A DNA stretch of 64,000 bases from Asticcacaulis sp. ZE23SCel15 (GTDB lineage: Bacteria; Pseudomonadota; Alphaproteobacteria; Caulobacterales; Caulobacteraceae). Made by a program: the position numbers and the translations under genes. The notes under the pieces are model-generated. The model was not told the DNA's origin and searched no databases. It was given only the letters and a program-made list of their open reading frames with translations. Numbering within the stretch: the stretch's first letter is position 1; each line of letters begins with the position of its first letter. Positions 1-9,159 of the stretch are shown here, piece by piece. The stretch lies in assembly GCF_030505395.1 (NCBI RefSeq), contig NZ_CP130044.1:3667001-3731000 (forward strand). Reading direction: 5' to 3'.

Positions 1-618
1 CGGCGGGAAATGGGTGTGGTCAATGTCGGCTCAGGTGCGGGCATTGTGCATGTCGACGGCGTGGACTTTGTGCTTGCGCCGCTCGATGCGCTCTATATCG
101 GCAGTGGCAGCGGTGATGTGTCATTTGAGAGCGATAGCCCGGAGACACCGGCGCGCTTTTATCTGGCCTCCACCCCGTCGCATCAGCCCTACCCGACCGT
201 GCGCATTGCCTTAAAGGACAGTCAACCGCTGGAACGCGGTAGCCTGGACACCTCCAATGAACGCACCATCCATCAGTTAATCGTGCCGCGCGTCTGCCGA
301 TCGGCGCAGCTTCTGCTCGGCCTGACCCTGCTCAAACCGGGCAGCGTCTGGAACACCATGCCGCCGCACCTGCATGACCGCCGTTCAGAAGCCTATTTTT
401 ACTTTGATATGGGCGCCAATGAGCGGGTGTTTCACTTTATGGGACAGCCCGATAATACCCGCCATCTGATCGCCGCCAATGAGCAGGCCGTGATCTGTCC
501 GCCGTGGTCGATCCATTGCGGCGCCGGCACATCCAACTACGCCTTCATCTGGGCGATGGGCGGTGAGAACCTCGACTACGGCGATTTCAACGAACTGGAT
601 CTTTGTCAGTTGGCTTAA
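1..618 (+). CDS. kduI: 5-dehydro-4-deoxy-D-glucuronate isomerase KduI, 5' end cut by window
   Basis: Isomerises 5-keto-4-deoxyuronate, the product of pectin or other uronan lyases, to 2,5-diketo-3-deoxygluconate in the cytoplasm. The frame is open from base 1. The first visible residues, [10 protein letters not shown], match the conserved RRELGVINIG region of KduI, so about 75 N-terminal residues of the roughly 280-residue family lie outside the window. The cupin metal site is visible as HLH and a following Glu in [15 protein letters not shown], with a later His in PPWSIHCG. The MGQP and NEQAV blocks are also typical. It fits the uronate genes that follow. The methionine at base 10 is internal, not the start. 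Confidence 0.93.
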   Translation, partial: RREMGVVNVGSGAGIVHVDGVDFVLAPLDALYIGSGSGDVSFESDSPETPARFYLASTPSHQPYPTVRIALKDSQPLERGSLDTSNERTIHQLIVPRVCRSAQLLLGLTLLKPGSVWNTMPPHLHDRRSEAYFYFDMGANERVFHFMGQPDNTRHLIAANEQAVICPPWSIHCGAGTSNYAFIWAMGGENLDYGDFNELDLCQLA

Positions 619-686
619 GAGGGGGCCAGTTGGCCTGACGACCCGCCTGTTTTAGTCCCCTTAACCGACCTGTTTTCACGTTTACG

Positions 687-712
687 GCGCGAAGCTTCAT
701 TCCACTTCGCGC
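687..712. terminator. Hairpin downstream of kduI
   Basis: An 8-bp perfect stem, GCGCGAAG (687-694) and CTTCGCGC (705-712), encloses a 10-base loop. It lies 69 bp after the kduI stop and 122 bp before the next start. No T-run follows, so it may be a weak or Rho-assisted terminator or an operator. Confidence 0.3.
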
Positions 713-834
713 ATTGATTCATGCCCGATTGGAATTCGCCCACTTTGAAAAACGGCATATGATCCTCGCATAACAAGATAGCAGGGATGCCAAATACGCA
801 TCGAACACCCTGCTCTACAGGTAAGGAAAGCCAT

Positions 835-3637
835 ATGTTGAAATCAGGGAATGGGGTGGCCCGTCACGGCCTCCTGCGGAGTGTATCGCTTATCGGGCTG
901 CTGCTGGCCAGCGCCGCTCCGGCCATGTCGCAGGACGCCGCGACCGCTGCCGAAGATGACGTTACCGAAGTCGTCGTCACCGGCTTTCGCGGTTCGCTGC
1001 AAAGCGCCATCCGCGCCAAGCGTTTCGAAAGCGGCGTGGTCGATTCCATCAAGGCCGAAGATATCGCTGATTTCCCCGACCTGAACCTAGCGGAGTCCCT
1101 GCAACGTATTCCGGGGGTGGCCATCACCCGCGCCAATGGCGAAGGCCGTCAGATTTCGGTGCGCGGCTTAGGCTCAGAATACACCCGTGTGCGCGTCAAC
1201 GGCATGGAAGCCATTGCCACCACCGGCGGCACGGTCAATTCCGGCGGCACCAACCGCACCCGCGGCTTTGACTTTAACATGTTCGCGTCGGAACTGTTCA
1301 ACTCCCTGACCGTGCGCAAAACCGCCTCAGCCGATGTCGAAGAAGGCTCTCTGGGGGGCACGGTCGATCTGCAAACCGCCCGCCCATTCGACTATAAGGA
1401 CGATCAGCTCGTCGTTTCGGCTCAGGCCAGCTACAATGATCTGGCCCGTGACGTGCAGCCGCGCGTGACCATGATGGGCAGCCGCCGCTGGGCCGATGGC
1501 CGTCTGGGCGCGCTGTTCTCAGTGGCCTACGAAAAACGTCATATCCTTGAAGAAGGGGCCAATATCACCCGCTGGAGTGCGGGCGGGGCGAACGGCGGAT
1601 TCAACACCCAGTCGACCGTTGCGGGCTATACCATCGCCGAAATTAATAACACCAGCGCGACCACCGGCATCTTTCACCCGCGCCTGCCGTCCTATGTCAG
1701 CTACGACATCAACACCGAGCGTCTGGGCCTGACCGGATCGTTCCAGATGCGCCCGTCCGATGACACACTGGTCACGTTTGATGTGCTCTATTCCGACGTC
1801 AAGACCACGCGCGGCGAGCATCAGCTTCAGGCTATCGGTCTGAGCCGCAGCGGCGTGGGCAAGCCGCAAACCATTATCCGCAGCGGCATCGTCGAAGGCC
1901 GCAACCTCGTTCAGGCCACCATGGACAATGTCGATCTGCGCACCCAGACGGCGTGGGATGAGATGGAGACCGAGTTCACCCAGTACACCCTCACCCTGAC
2001 CCACACTTTCAGCGATCGTCTGCGCGGCGGGTTCATCGCTGGTCATTCGCAGTCGGAGTTTTCCAACCCCGTCTCGACCATCATCACTTTTGATCGCGCC
2101 AACACGCAGGGCTATAGCTACGACTTCCGCTCACGGATGCCGGCGATCAATCTGGGCTTCGACGCCACCGACCCGGCCAACTGGGCGATGACCAACGGCA
2201 CGTCCGAAGTACGTATCCGCCCGAACTTTGTTACCAACGCCTTTGCTAATGCCAAGGCCTATCTGGAATATGATTTCAGCGACAATCTGACGATCAAAGG
2301 CGGCCTCGACTACCGCAAGTTCACCTTTGACTCTGCGGGGCTATTACCGCACCTCTGAAACCCGCACCGATACGCTGTCGGCGACCGATCTGGCGGCGGT
2401 GTCGGAAGTATTCTCAGGCTTTGGCCGCAATCTGGATCAGCCGTCGGGCAATGCCACTTCATGGCTGGCCCCCGATCTGAATAAGTTTGCCGAAAAGTAC
2501 GATATCTATTGCAATTGCGGTATCTACGCCCTGACCGGCACGGCCAATTCCTCGGCCCGCGGTCAGTGGATCAATGTCCGCGAAACCAATAGCGGGGCCT
2601 ATCTGCAGGCTGATTTCAAATTCGAAGCCCTTGGCCTGCCCTGGCGCGGTGATGCGGGTGTGCGTCACGTCAAGACCGATCAGTGGTCATCGGGCTTTGC
2701 CTCGACCGGATCAGGTGCCAACCTGAAGATCGAGCGGGTCGAAGCGGAGCGCAGCTATGACATGACCCTGCCGTCGGGCAATCTGGCGACCGACCTGACC
2801 GATGATGTTGTGTTCCGCGTCAGTGCTGCCGAAACCATTGCGCGGCCGTCGATTGCGGGTCTGACACCGGGCGGCGACGTCTCCATTCAGGGCTCAAACT
2901 TCTCATATTCTCGCGGCAATCCTGAGATCAAACCGACCAAGTCTAAAAACCTAGACCTGTCGCTGGAATGGTATCCGGCTCCCAATTCGCTCTATGCCGC
3001 CGGTCTGTTCTACAAAAAGATCGACACCTTCGTGCAGACCGTGGTTGAGCGCATCCCGTTTGATCAACTGGGCCTGCCGCTGTCGCTGCTGACGCCGACC
3101 AATACGTCGCCGACCGAAATCTTCAACGTCAGCCAGCCGTTCAACAGCCCCGGCGGCGAACTGAAAGGGTTCGAGATCAATGCCCAGCAGCAACTCGACT
3201 TCCTGCCCGGTTTCTGGGCCAATTTCGGGGTGCTGGCCAACTACACCTACGTCGATTCCAGCATCGATTACCTGACCTCGACCTCAGCCAATGCCGCGGT
3301 CGTGAACCAGACCCTGATTGGCCTGTCCAAGAATGCCGCCAACTTCACCCTTTACTATGAGACCGAAAAATTCTCGGTGCGCGGATCGGCCGCTTACCGT
3401 GAGGGCTATCTGACCGCCGTTCCGGCCCCCGACGGCAACAGCGTCGCCGGCACCAACGAAACCCTGAACTTCGACATGCAGGCGTCATATAGCGTGACGC
3501 CGAAGTTGAAGCTCAGCTTAGAAGGCATCAACCTGACCGATGAATTCAACGATCAGTATGTTGATGCCTCAAACCGCCTGAATGTCCGTAGCCATACGGG
3601 CCGTCAGGTCTTCCTCAGTGCGCGTTACAGCTTCTAG
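835..3637 (+). pseudogene. TonB-dependent receptor broken by a single frameshift
   Basis: Outer-membrane receptor with about 930 codons in two frames. The start at 835 follows a good ribosome site (AAGGAAAG) and encodes a signal peptide ending near APAMSQ; the earlier ATG at 787 lacks one. The TonB box region (TEVVVTGFRGS) and plug (LNLAESLQRIPGVAI) come next, and the barrel ends in the aromatic terminus SARYSF. The first frame runs to a stop at 2356. The rest continues in the +2 frame from about 2336. Removing one G at about 2335 restores FDSRGYYRTSET across the junction. Both halves are otherwise intact, so this is either a recent mutation or a base-calling error. The substrate is probably an oligouronide, judged from the neighbours. 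Confidence 0.85.
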
Positions 3638-3686
3638 TTCTCTTCCCCCATCTCCGGGCGTCTCCCCGTAGGCCCGGCGAAACTTA

Positions 3687-3729
3687 GGCGCGGTGACAGA
3701 TCAAAGGTCATCGCGCCCTTTTCTTTTTT
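3687..3729 (+). terminator. Rho-independent terminator after the TonB receptor
   Basis: An 11-bp stem (3687-3697 with 3707-3717, one G-T pair) has a 9-base loop and is followed by CTTTTCTTTTTT. It lies 50 bp after the receptor stop and separates it from the lysR gene. Confidence 0.78.
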
Positions 3730-3813
3730 AAGGTCATGTCCGCCGTGTCCATAGCCTTGTCAGCGCCCTCCCGCCTTGTTAGCGTTGTCCCAAATAAAAC
3801 ATCGCAGGGAAAC

Positions 3814-4710
3814 ATGTTCGAGCTTAGCCAGATACGATGTTTCGTCACCGCCGCTGAGGAACTGCATTTCGGGCGGGCTGCAGCCCGCCTCAACATGACC
3901 CAGCCCCCCTTAAGCCGCCAGATTCAGGTTCTGGAGCGTATCTTGGGCGTGCCGCTGTTTGAGCGCACCAGCCGCAGCGTCAAGCTTACCCCCGCCGGGA
4001 GGGTGTTCCTCCCCGAAGCGCGCCGCATCGTCTGGCTGGCCGAAAGTGCCACCCTTGCCGCCCGTAAGGTGGCGCAGGGCGACGCCGGCCGGATTGGTAT
4101 CGGTTTTACCGCCGTCTCCGGCTACAGCTTCCTGCCGCAGATCGTGGCGCAGGCACGCGCGCGCTTGCCGAACATTGAGCTTGATCTGCGTGAAATGGTC
4201 TCAAGCCAGCAGGTCGAGGCTTTGCAAACCGGCCTGATCGATATCGGTTTCCTGCGTCAGCCGCTGGAGCGCAATGAGTTTGAGTTTGAGCGCGTCGTGT
4301 CCGAAGGTCTGGTGGCGGCGCTACCGACCGGCGATCCGCGCCTGACCGAGCCGGAACTGACGCTCAAAGCCTTTGATGGCTCGCCGCTGATTATGTATTC
4401 GCGCGAGGGCGCCAGCTATTTCCACAACATGCTGCTGTCGCTGTTTGCCGAAGCGAACGTCACGCCCGACTATGTGCAGCAGGTAACCCAGATCCATTCC
4501 ATGCTGGGGCTGGTGCGGGCGGGACTGGGGATTGCCATCGTGCCGCGCACGGCCATGAGCCTGCAATTTTCCGATGTCCATTACCGCGATATTGCGACCA
4601 CACCGGCCACGCCGGTTGAGCTTTATATGGTCTGGCGGCGCGGCAACAGCAATCCGGCCCTGACGCCCGTGCGGAATCTGTGCGCCGAAGTCGCGCCCAA
4701 AACGGTTTAA
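3814..4710 (+). CDS. LysR-family transcriptional regulator
   Basis: A 298-residue LysR protein. The winged helix-turn-helix fills residues 1-60 (FGRAAARLNMTQPPLSRQIQ, then LFERTSRSVKLTPAG). The rest is a periplasmic-binding-protein-like effector domain that usually senses an aromatic or carboxylic pathway intermediate. The ATG at 3814 follows an AGGGA ribosome site and gives the canonical N-terminus MFELSQIRCF. An ATG 26 codons upstream would add an unlikely extension. The gene stands alone between the TonB receptor and the convergent hypothetical gene, so it may control this uronate block; no target site was identified. Confidence 0.9.
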   Translation: MFELSQIRCFVTAAEELHFGRAAARLNMTQPPLSRQIQVLERILGVPLFERTSRSVKLTPAGRVFLPEARRIVWLAESATLAARKVAQGDAGRIGIGFTAVSGYSFLPQIVAQARARLPNIELDLREMVSSQQVEALQTGLIDIGFLRQPLERNEFEFERVVSEGLVAALPTGDPRLTEPELTLKAFDGSPLIMYSREGASYFHNMLLSLFAEANVTPDYVQQVTQIHSMLGLVRAGLGIAIVPRTAMSLQFSDVHYRDIATTPATPVELYMVWRRGNSNPALTPVRNLCAEVAPKTV

Positions 4711-4713
4711 GTC

Positions 4714-4744
4714 TATACCTCCCTGGCTATGCCGGGGAGGTATA
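4714..4744. terminator. Palindrome between convergent genes
   Basis: A 14-bp near-perfect stem (4714-4727 with 4731-4744, one G-T pair) has a TAT loop. It sits exactly between the ends of the lysR gene and the convergent exported-protein gene. There is no T-run on either side. It could be a bidirectional structural terminator or a copy of the CCTCCC/GGGAGG intergenic palindromes common in Caulobacterales; compare 17849-17870. Confidence 0.45.
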
Positions 4745-4752
4745 ATAGGATA

Positions 4753-6591
4753 TCACACCCGATCCCACGGATGGGACAGCGTCGGCGCATTGACATGGCG
4801 GCGCATATCGAACCTGATGACGGCACCGCTGCCGGGGGCCAGCTCCAACGTGACCTGATTGGCCTCTATAGCGGTTTTCGTGCCCCCTAAATCCATAGAG
4901 ACAAACTGATGCTCGCCATAACCACCGGCCTGTATGGTGACCGTCCTTGCCCGAAACGGATGGGTGTTGACCAGCGTCACCGTCGTTGAGGTATCAGTCA
5001 GTTCGCTGACCAGTGCCGCCACATCTTCGGGGATACCGGCCCTGCGTTTGACCGGATCGAAATAGCGCAAACGGGCATAGAGCAGCGCCCCCCCCTGCGG
5101 CGGGGAGGTCTTTGACCAGGTTGGCCGCGCAATATGGATCGCCCCGCACATCAGGTGCAGCAGGGGCGTCACCGTCGCCGGATTGAACTTCAAAAGCGCA
5201 TCGGCCAGACGGGTCTCTTTGGTGGTCGTGTCTTTGGCCAGAGTGTCCATTTTTTTGCGCACGGTCTCCAGCGTGTCGCGCAAAGCGGTAACCGGATAAC
5301 CGGAATTTTGACCGCCAAGGTACTGCACCCACGGATGGTTGGTGTCGGCGCGCGCGTAATCGCTTTGGCGCATCGACATGTACCAGATATCGAGCCCGTT
5401 GGTGCGGTACGGGCCGGGCTTATAGCTATAGGGGCCGCCCCTGCCGAACATGGTCGGCACCATAGACACACCGTCGATCGTCTTAGCCTGCGCATTGATA
5501 GCATCGGTCTGATCACGCCATACCTGAAGATATTTGTCATCGCCGGTCAGCAGATAGGCATTCATAAAGGCCACAATCGCGCGCGGCACCCGGTTACGGT
5601 CTTCGCGCTTACCCGACACCGGATCGACCGGCGAAAATCCCCAGCCATAGACATTGCCGTACCATGCTTTTTCCGGCCCGCCGATGCGGCCTTTCAGATC
5701 AACGAAGCTGGGGAAGATGTTGTTGTTACGCTTAGCGCGCTCAATCCACGCATCCAGATAGGTCGTGATCCAGTCGCGATATTTGCGCTCACCCGAAATC
5801 ATATAGGCATTCATGACCAGACTGGTCGCCTGAAGGTTCAGGGGGCTGTCGCCCACCACGTCGGTATACTCAACATAGTGATCGAGCGTTTGCTGATAGG
5901 TCGTCTCGCCGTGCTCCATGAAAAAGCCGGTCGGGTCAAACGGATCGCCGGCCCAGTCCAGCGCCGTGGCCTTACGCAGCAGCGGGCCCTTCGAGCCATT
6001 GATCATCGAGCGCATCAGCCTGCGGCGCGCATCATAGTTAGGGGCGGTCTTGTCCTCACCGGTATAAAAGCCGGAAAAGCGGCGGGCGCGATCCTGAAAG
6101 GCCGGATCGTGCGGCGCGGACAGCCCCATCAGGTTAAACACCGACAGCCCTTCTGACAGGTGCTGCCAGTCGTTCATGACCGGAAATTCGCGGTAGTACA
6201 TGCCCTCACGCGCTATCTCGGTCTCAATCGTTTTCAACTCGGCATACTGCTTGAGGTGGCCTTCCCAGGCCTTAGAATATAGCTCCAGCACCCGGTCGGA
6301 ACCGCCCAGCGCATGAAGGTGTGGCCAGTCATTGCAGTTCTCAATCGCATCGTCCGGCCCGTCATTGGCCCCCCAGCGCTCAAAGCACTGAAAATAGCCG
6401 CGTTCATCGAAATAGCGGTTGTAGAAGACTTCGACCGCCTCGCTCTGAACCCTTAGCGCCTCGCGTTGCAGCAGCGCCCACTCCGGCGGGGTCATGGGGG
6501 TGGCGACGCTGTGGGCCGCCGCCCGCGTGACGGGCAAGGCGGTAAAGGCGGCGGCGGCTGTGGCACTCAGCAGGAAATGACGACGATTCAT
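4753..6591 (-). CDS. Tat-exported protein of unknown function in the uronate block
   Basis: 612 residues. The N-terminus MNRRHFLLSATAAAAFTALP is a twin-arginine signal, so a folded protein is exported. The start at 6591 follows GGAG; a start six codons upstream would spoil the signal. The body is rich in W, Y and H with blocks such as ENCNDWPHLHALGG, GMYYREFPVMNDWQH and TALDWAGDPFDPTG. Repeated helical stretches suggest an (alpha/alpha)-barrel like those of many polysaccharide lyases and hydrolases. I recall similar conserved hypothetical proteins in other polymer degraders but no assigned activity. It ends an apparent two-gene unit, 14 bp after the MFS transporter gene, so a role in processing a uronic-acid polymer is inferred. 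Confidence 0.8.
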   Translation of the reverse strand: MNRRHFLLSATAAAAFTALPVTRAAAHSVATPMTPPEWALLQREALRVQSEAVEVFYNRYFDERGYFQCFERWGANDGPDDAIENCNDWPHLHALGGSDRVLELYSKAWEGHLKQYAELKTIETEIAREGMYYREFPVMNDWQHLSEGLSVFNLMGLSAPHDPAFQDRARRFSGFYTGEDKTAPNYDARRRLMRSMINGSKGPLLRKATALDWAGDPFDPTGFFMEHGETTYQQTLDHYVEYTDVVGDSPLNLQATSLVMNAYMISGERKYRDWITTYLDAWIERAKRNNNIFPSFVDLKGRIGGPEKAWYGNVYGWGFSPVDPVSGKREDRNRVPRAIVAFMNAYLLTGDDKYLQVWRDQTDAINAQAKTIDGVSMVPTMFGRGGPYSYKPGPYRTNGLDIWYMSMRQSDYARADTNHPWVQYLGGQNSGYPVTALRDTLETVRKKMDTLAKDTTTKETRLADALLKFNPATVTPLLHLMCGAIHIARPTWSKTSPPQGGALLYARLRYFDPVKRRAGIPEDVAALVSELTDTSTTVTLVNTHPFRARTVTIQAGGYGEHQFVSMDLGGTKTAIEANQVTLELAPGSGAVIRFDMRRHVNAPTLSHPWDRV

Positions 6592-6605
6592 ACGCACTCC
6601 GGCTC

Positions 6606-7958
6606 TCACGACATCTTCAGTCGTTCGATCTTACCCGTGATCAGGCCGAACGCCAGCATGGTCACGATGCAATGAAGACCAACATAGATCAAGGCCCCGT
6701 CAAATGACCCGGTCGCCGCCACGATATAGCCGATCACGATCGGGGTAACGATCCCCGCCGTATTGCCAAACATGTTGAACACGCCGCCTGCCAGCCCGAT
6801 ATATTCGCGCGGTGCGACATCCGACACCACCGCCCAGCCGAGCGAGGCCACGCCCTTACCGAAAAAGGCAACCGCCATCAGGGTGATGATCAGCCATTCC
6901 TGATCGACATAGGCGCAGGCGATGATGGACAGAGCCAGCGCCATGCCGATAAAAATCGGTGTCTTACGTGATGCGCTGACATTACCGGATTTTTTGAGCA
7001 GATAGTCCGACAGGAACCCGCCGACCAGCCCGCCGATAAAGCCGCACAGGGCCGGTGCTGCCGCCGCAAAGCCTGCCTGCATGATATTGAGGCCGCGCTC
7101 TTTGACGAGGTAGATCGGAAACCACGTCACGAAGAAATAGGTCAGCACATTGATGCAGTATTGCGCCAGATATATCCCCAGCAGCATCCGGTTGGTCAAG
7201 AGCACCTTAAGGCGCGCCAGACTAAAACCACCTTTGTCGCCCTCCTTCTGTACCCGCGCTTCCATACTGACGGCACCACCGTCCTTCATGATCGCCAGTT
7301 CACCGGCATTGACCATCGGGTGCTTTTCCGGGCTCTGGACGAATTTGGCAAAGGCAAACGCGGCCACCAGCCCCAGCGCCCCCATGACATAAAACACCGA
7401 CCGCCAGCCAAAATCGTGTACCAGCCATGACATCAAAGGCGCAAAGGCGACCAGGGCGAAATACTGTGCCGAGTTGAAAATGGCCGACGCCGTCCCGCGC
7501 TCAGCCGCCGGAAACCACGCGGCCACGATCCGCGCATTACCGGGAAAGGACGGCGCTTCGGCCAGCCCCACCAGAAACCGCAGAACGAACAAAGAGCCGA
7601 TAATCGACAATCCGCCGATCAGCCCGACAAATCCCTGAAAGGCCGTGAATATTGACCACAGCGCGATGGCCCCGACATAGACGCGCTTGACGCCGAACCG
7701 GTCCAGCAAGGCCCCGCCGGGAATTTGTGCGGCCACATAGGCCCAGCCGAACGCCGACAGAATAAAGCCCATATCCACCGGCGACAGCCCCAAGGCCTCA
7801 GACGCTGCCGACCCTGCAATCGAAAAGGTCGAGCGATCGGCATAGTTGATGGTCGTGATGATGAACAAGAACGCAATCATCCAGTACCGGACGCGCGTGG
7901 GCTTTGAGGTCGCCGCATTCGCCGCTACGGACGGATCGCGGGTGATATCCTGGGACAT
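6606..7958 (-). CDS. MFS transporter, anion:cation symporter (hexuronate-type)
   Basis: About 450 residues with 12 predicted membrane segments. The opening (YWMIAFLFIITTINYADRSTFSIAG) and the loop DRFGVKRVYVGAIALWSIFTA are characteristic of the ACS family (ExuT, GudP, GarP), which imports hexuronates and hexarates with protons across the inner membrane. The start at 7958 gives MSQDITRDPS and removes an 18-residue upstream extension; the ribosome site GAGCGA is weak. It leads the minus-strand unit with the Tat-exported protein and faces the dehydratase gene across a 262-bp divergent region, which should carry promoters for both units. The exact sugar acid is not deducible. Confidence 0.88.
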   Translation of the reverse strand: MSQDITRDPSVAANAATSKPTRVRYWMIAFLFIITTINYADRSTFSIAGSAASEALGLSPVDMGFILSAFGWAYVAAQIPGGALLDRFGVKRVYVGAIALWSIFTAFQGFVGLIGGLSIIGSLFVLRFLVGLAEAPSFPGNARIVAAWFPAAERGTASAIFNSAQYFALVAFAPLMSWLVHDFGWRSVFYVMGALGLVAAFAFAKFVQSPEKHPMVNAGELAIMKDGGAVSMEARVQKEGDKGGFSLARLKVLLTNRMLLGIYLAQYCINVLTYFFVTWFPIYLVKERGLNIMQAGFAAAAPALCGFIGGLVGGFLSDYLLKKSGNVSASRKTPIFIGMALALSIIACAYVDQEWLIITLMAVAFFGKGVASLGWAVVSDVAPREYIGLAGGVFNMFGNTAGIVTPIVIGYIVAATGSFDGALIYVGLHCIVTMLAFGLITGKIERLKMS

Positions 7959-8220
7959 GTTTCGCTCGCTGTATTCATACCGCCCGTGTATCGCTGAGGG
8001 CGATCCGGGCACTTTATTGATGACAGTAAGACACAGTTTTCACGACTTGGGGAGATTTTGATGGCGCCGTTCATTGCGTTCGGCGCATTGATCAATACCG
8101 CCTTTGGCTTGGACGATCACACGCCGCACCGGTAGCGTTGAGATGGCCGGGTAATGCGCCAGACTGAAATGTCCTGTGCCCGCATCACCCCAATAAATTT
8201 AGTAAACACGGAGACCCGCA

Positions 8221-9159
8221 ATGGCAGGCATCAGCCCCAAGGAAATGGCACAGACAATCGGAACAGGGCTCCTGTCCTTTCCCGTCACGCATTTCGACAG
8301 CGATAACAAATTCAATGAGGCCCCCTACCGCGATCATTGCGCCTGGATGCTGGAAAAGCCGCTGGCCGGATTGTTTGCCGCCGGCGGCACCGGTGAGTTC
8401 TTCTCGCTCAGCCTGACCGAAGTGCGCAATGTCGTGGCCGCTGCCGTTGATGAAGCCAAGGGCAAGGTACCGGTCGTGGCCGGTTGCGGCTATGGTACGC
8501 AGATCGCGGTTGAACTGGCCCAATCGGCTGAGCAAAGCGGTGCGGACGGTATCTTGCTGCTGCCGCCCTATCTGATCAGCGGCAAGCAGGATGGCTTTGA
8601 AGCCCACATCGATGCGGTCTGCAAATCGACCAAGCTGGGCGTCATCGTCTATAACCGCGACAATGGCATCATCGAAGACGAAGCCTTGGCGCGGCTGTGT
8701 GACCGCAACCCGAACCTGGTTGGCTATAAGGACGGGGTTGGCGACATTGAGCTGATGACCCGCATCTATACCCGCATGGGCGATCGCCTGACCTATATCG
8801 GCGGCCTGCCGACGGCGGAAACCTTTGCAGCACCTTACCTCAAGCTGGGCGTCACCACCTATTCGTCGGCCATTTTCAACTTCCTGCCCGACTGGGCGCT
8901 GGGCTTTTATAACGCCGTGCGCGCCGAAGATCAGGCGGCGGTTCTGGCGGGTCTGCGCGATTTTGTCATGCCCTACATTGCCCTGCGCAATAAGGGCAAG
9001 GGCTATGCCGTCTCCATCGTCAAGGCGGGCATGACTGCCATTGGCCGCCCGGCAGGCCCGGTGCGCACGCCACTCAGCGATCTGGATGAGGCCGAAATGG
9101 CCGAACTGACCGCCCTGATTGCACGGGTACAGCCTTCCGCGCTTAAGAGCGCCGCCTGA
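8221..9159 (+). CDS. kdgD: 5-dehydro-4-deoxyglucarate dehydratase
   Basis: A 312-residue DHDPS/NAL-superfamily aldolase-fold enzyme that converts 5-keto-4-deoxyglucarate to 2-oxoglutarate semialdehyde with loss of CO2 and water. This is a step of oxidative galacturonate/glucarate degradation. The family signature [15 protein letters not shown], the catalytic Tyr in VIVYNRDNG and the Schiff-base Lys in [10 protein letters not shown] are all visible. The ATG follows GGAGACC at good spacing. The gene shares one base with the esterase start (TGATG), so the two are translationally coupled. The matching semialdehyde dehydrogenase is not in this block. Confidence 0.93.
   Translation: MAGISPKEMAQTIGTGLLSFPVTHFDSDNKFNEAPYRDHCAWMLEKPLAGLFAAGGTGEFFSLSLTEVRNVVAAAVDEAKGKVPVVAGCGYGTQIAVELAQSAEQSGADGILLLPPYLISGKQDGFEAHIDAVCKSTKLGVIVYNRDNGIIEDEALARLCDRNPNLVGYKDGVGDIELMTRIYTRMGDRLTYIGGLPTAETFAAPYLKLGVTTYSSAIFNFLPDWALGFYNAVRAEDQAAVLAGLRDFVMPYIALRNKGKGYAVSIVKAGMTAIGRPAGPVRTPLSDLDEAEMAELTALIARVQPSALKSAA

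Noticed and set aside
5134-6156. 340-codon open frame on the plus strand
   Set aside because: It lies wholly opposite the Tat-exported protein gene, has no family features and no ribosome site; it is a mirror frame of GC-rich coding DNA. Similar long frames opposite gabT, gabD, ku and the AAA+ gene were discarded for the same reason.
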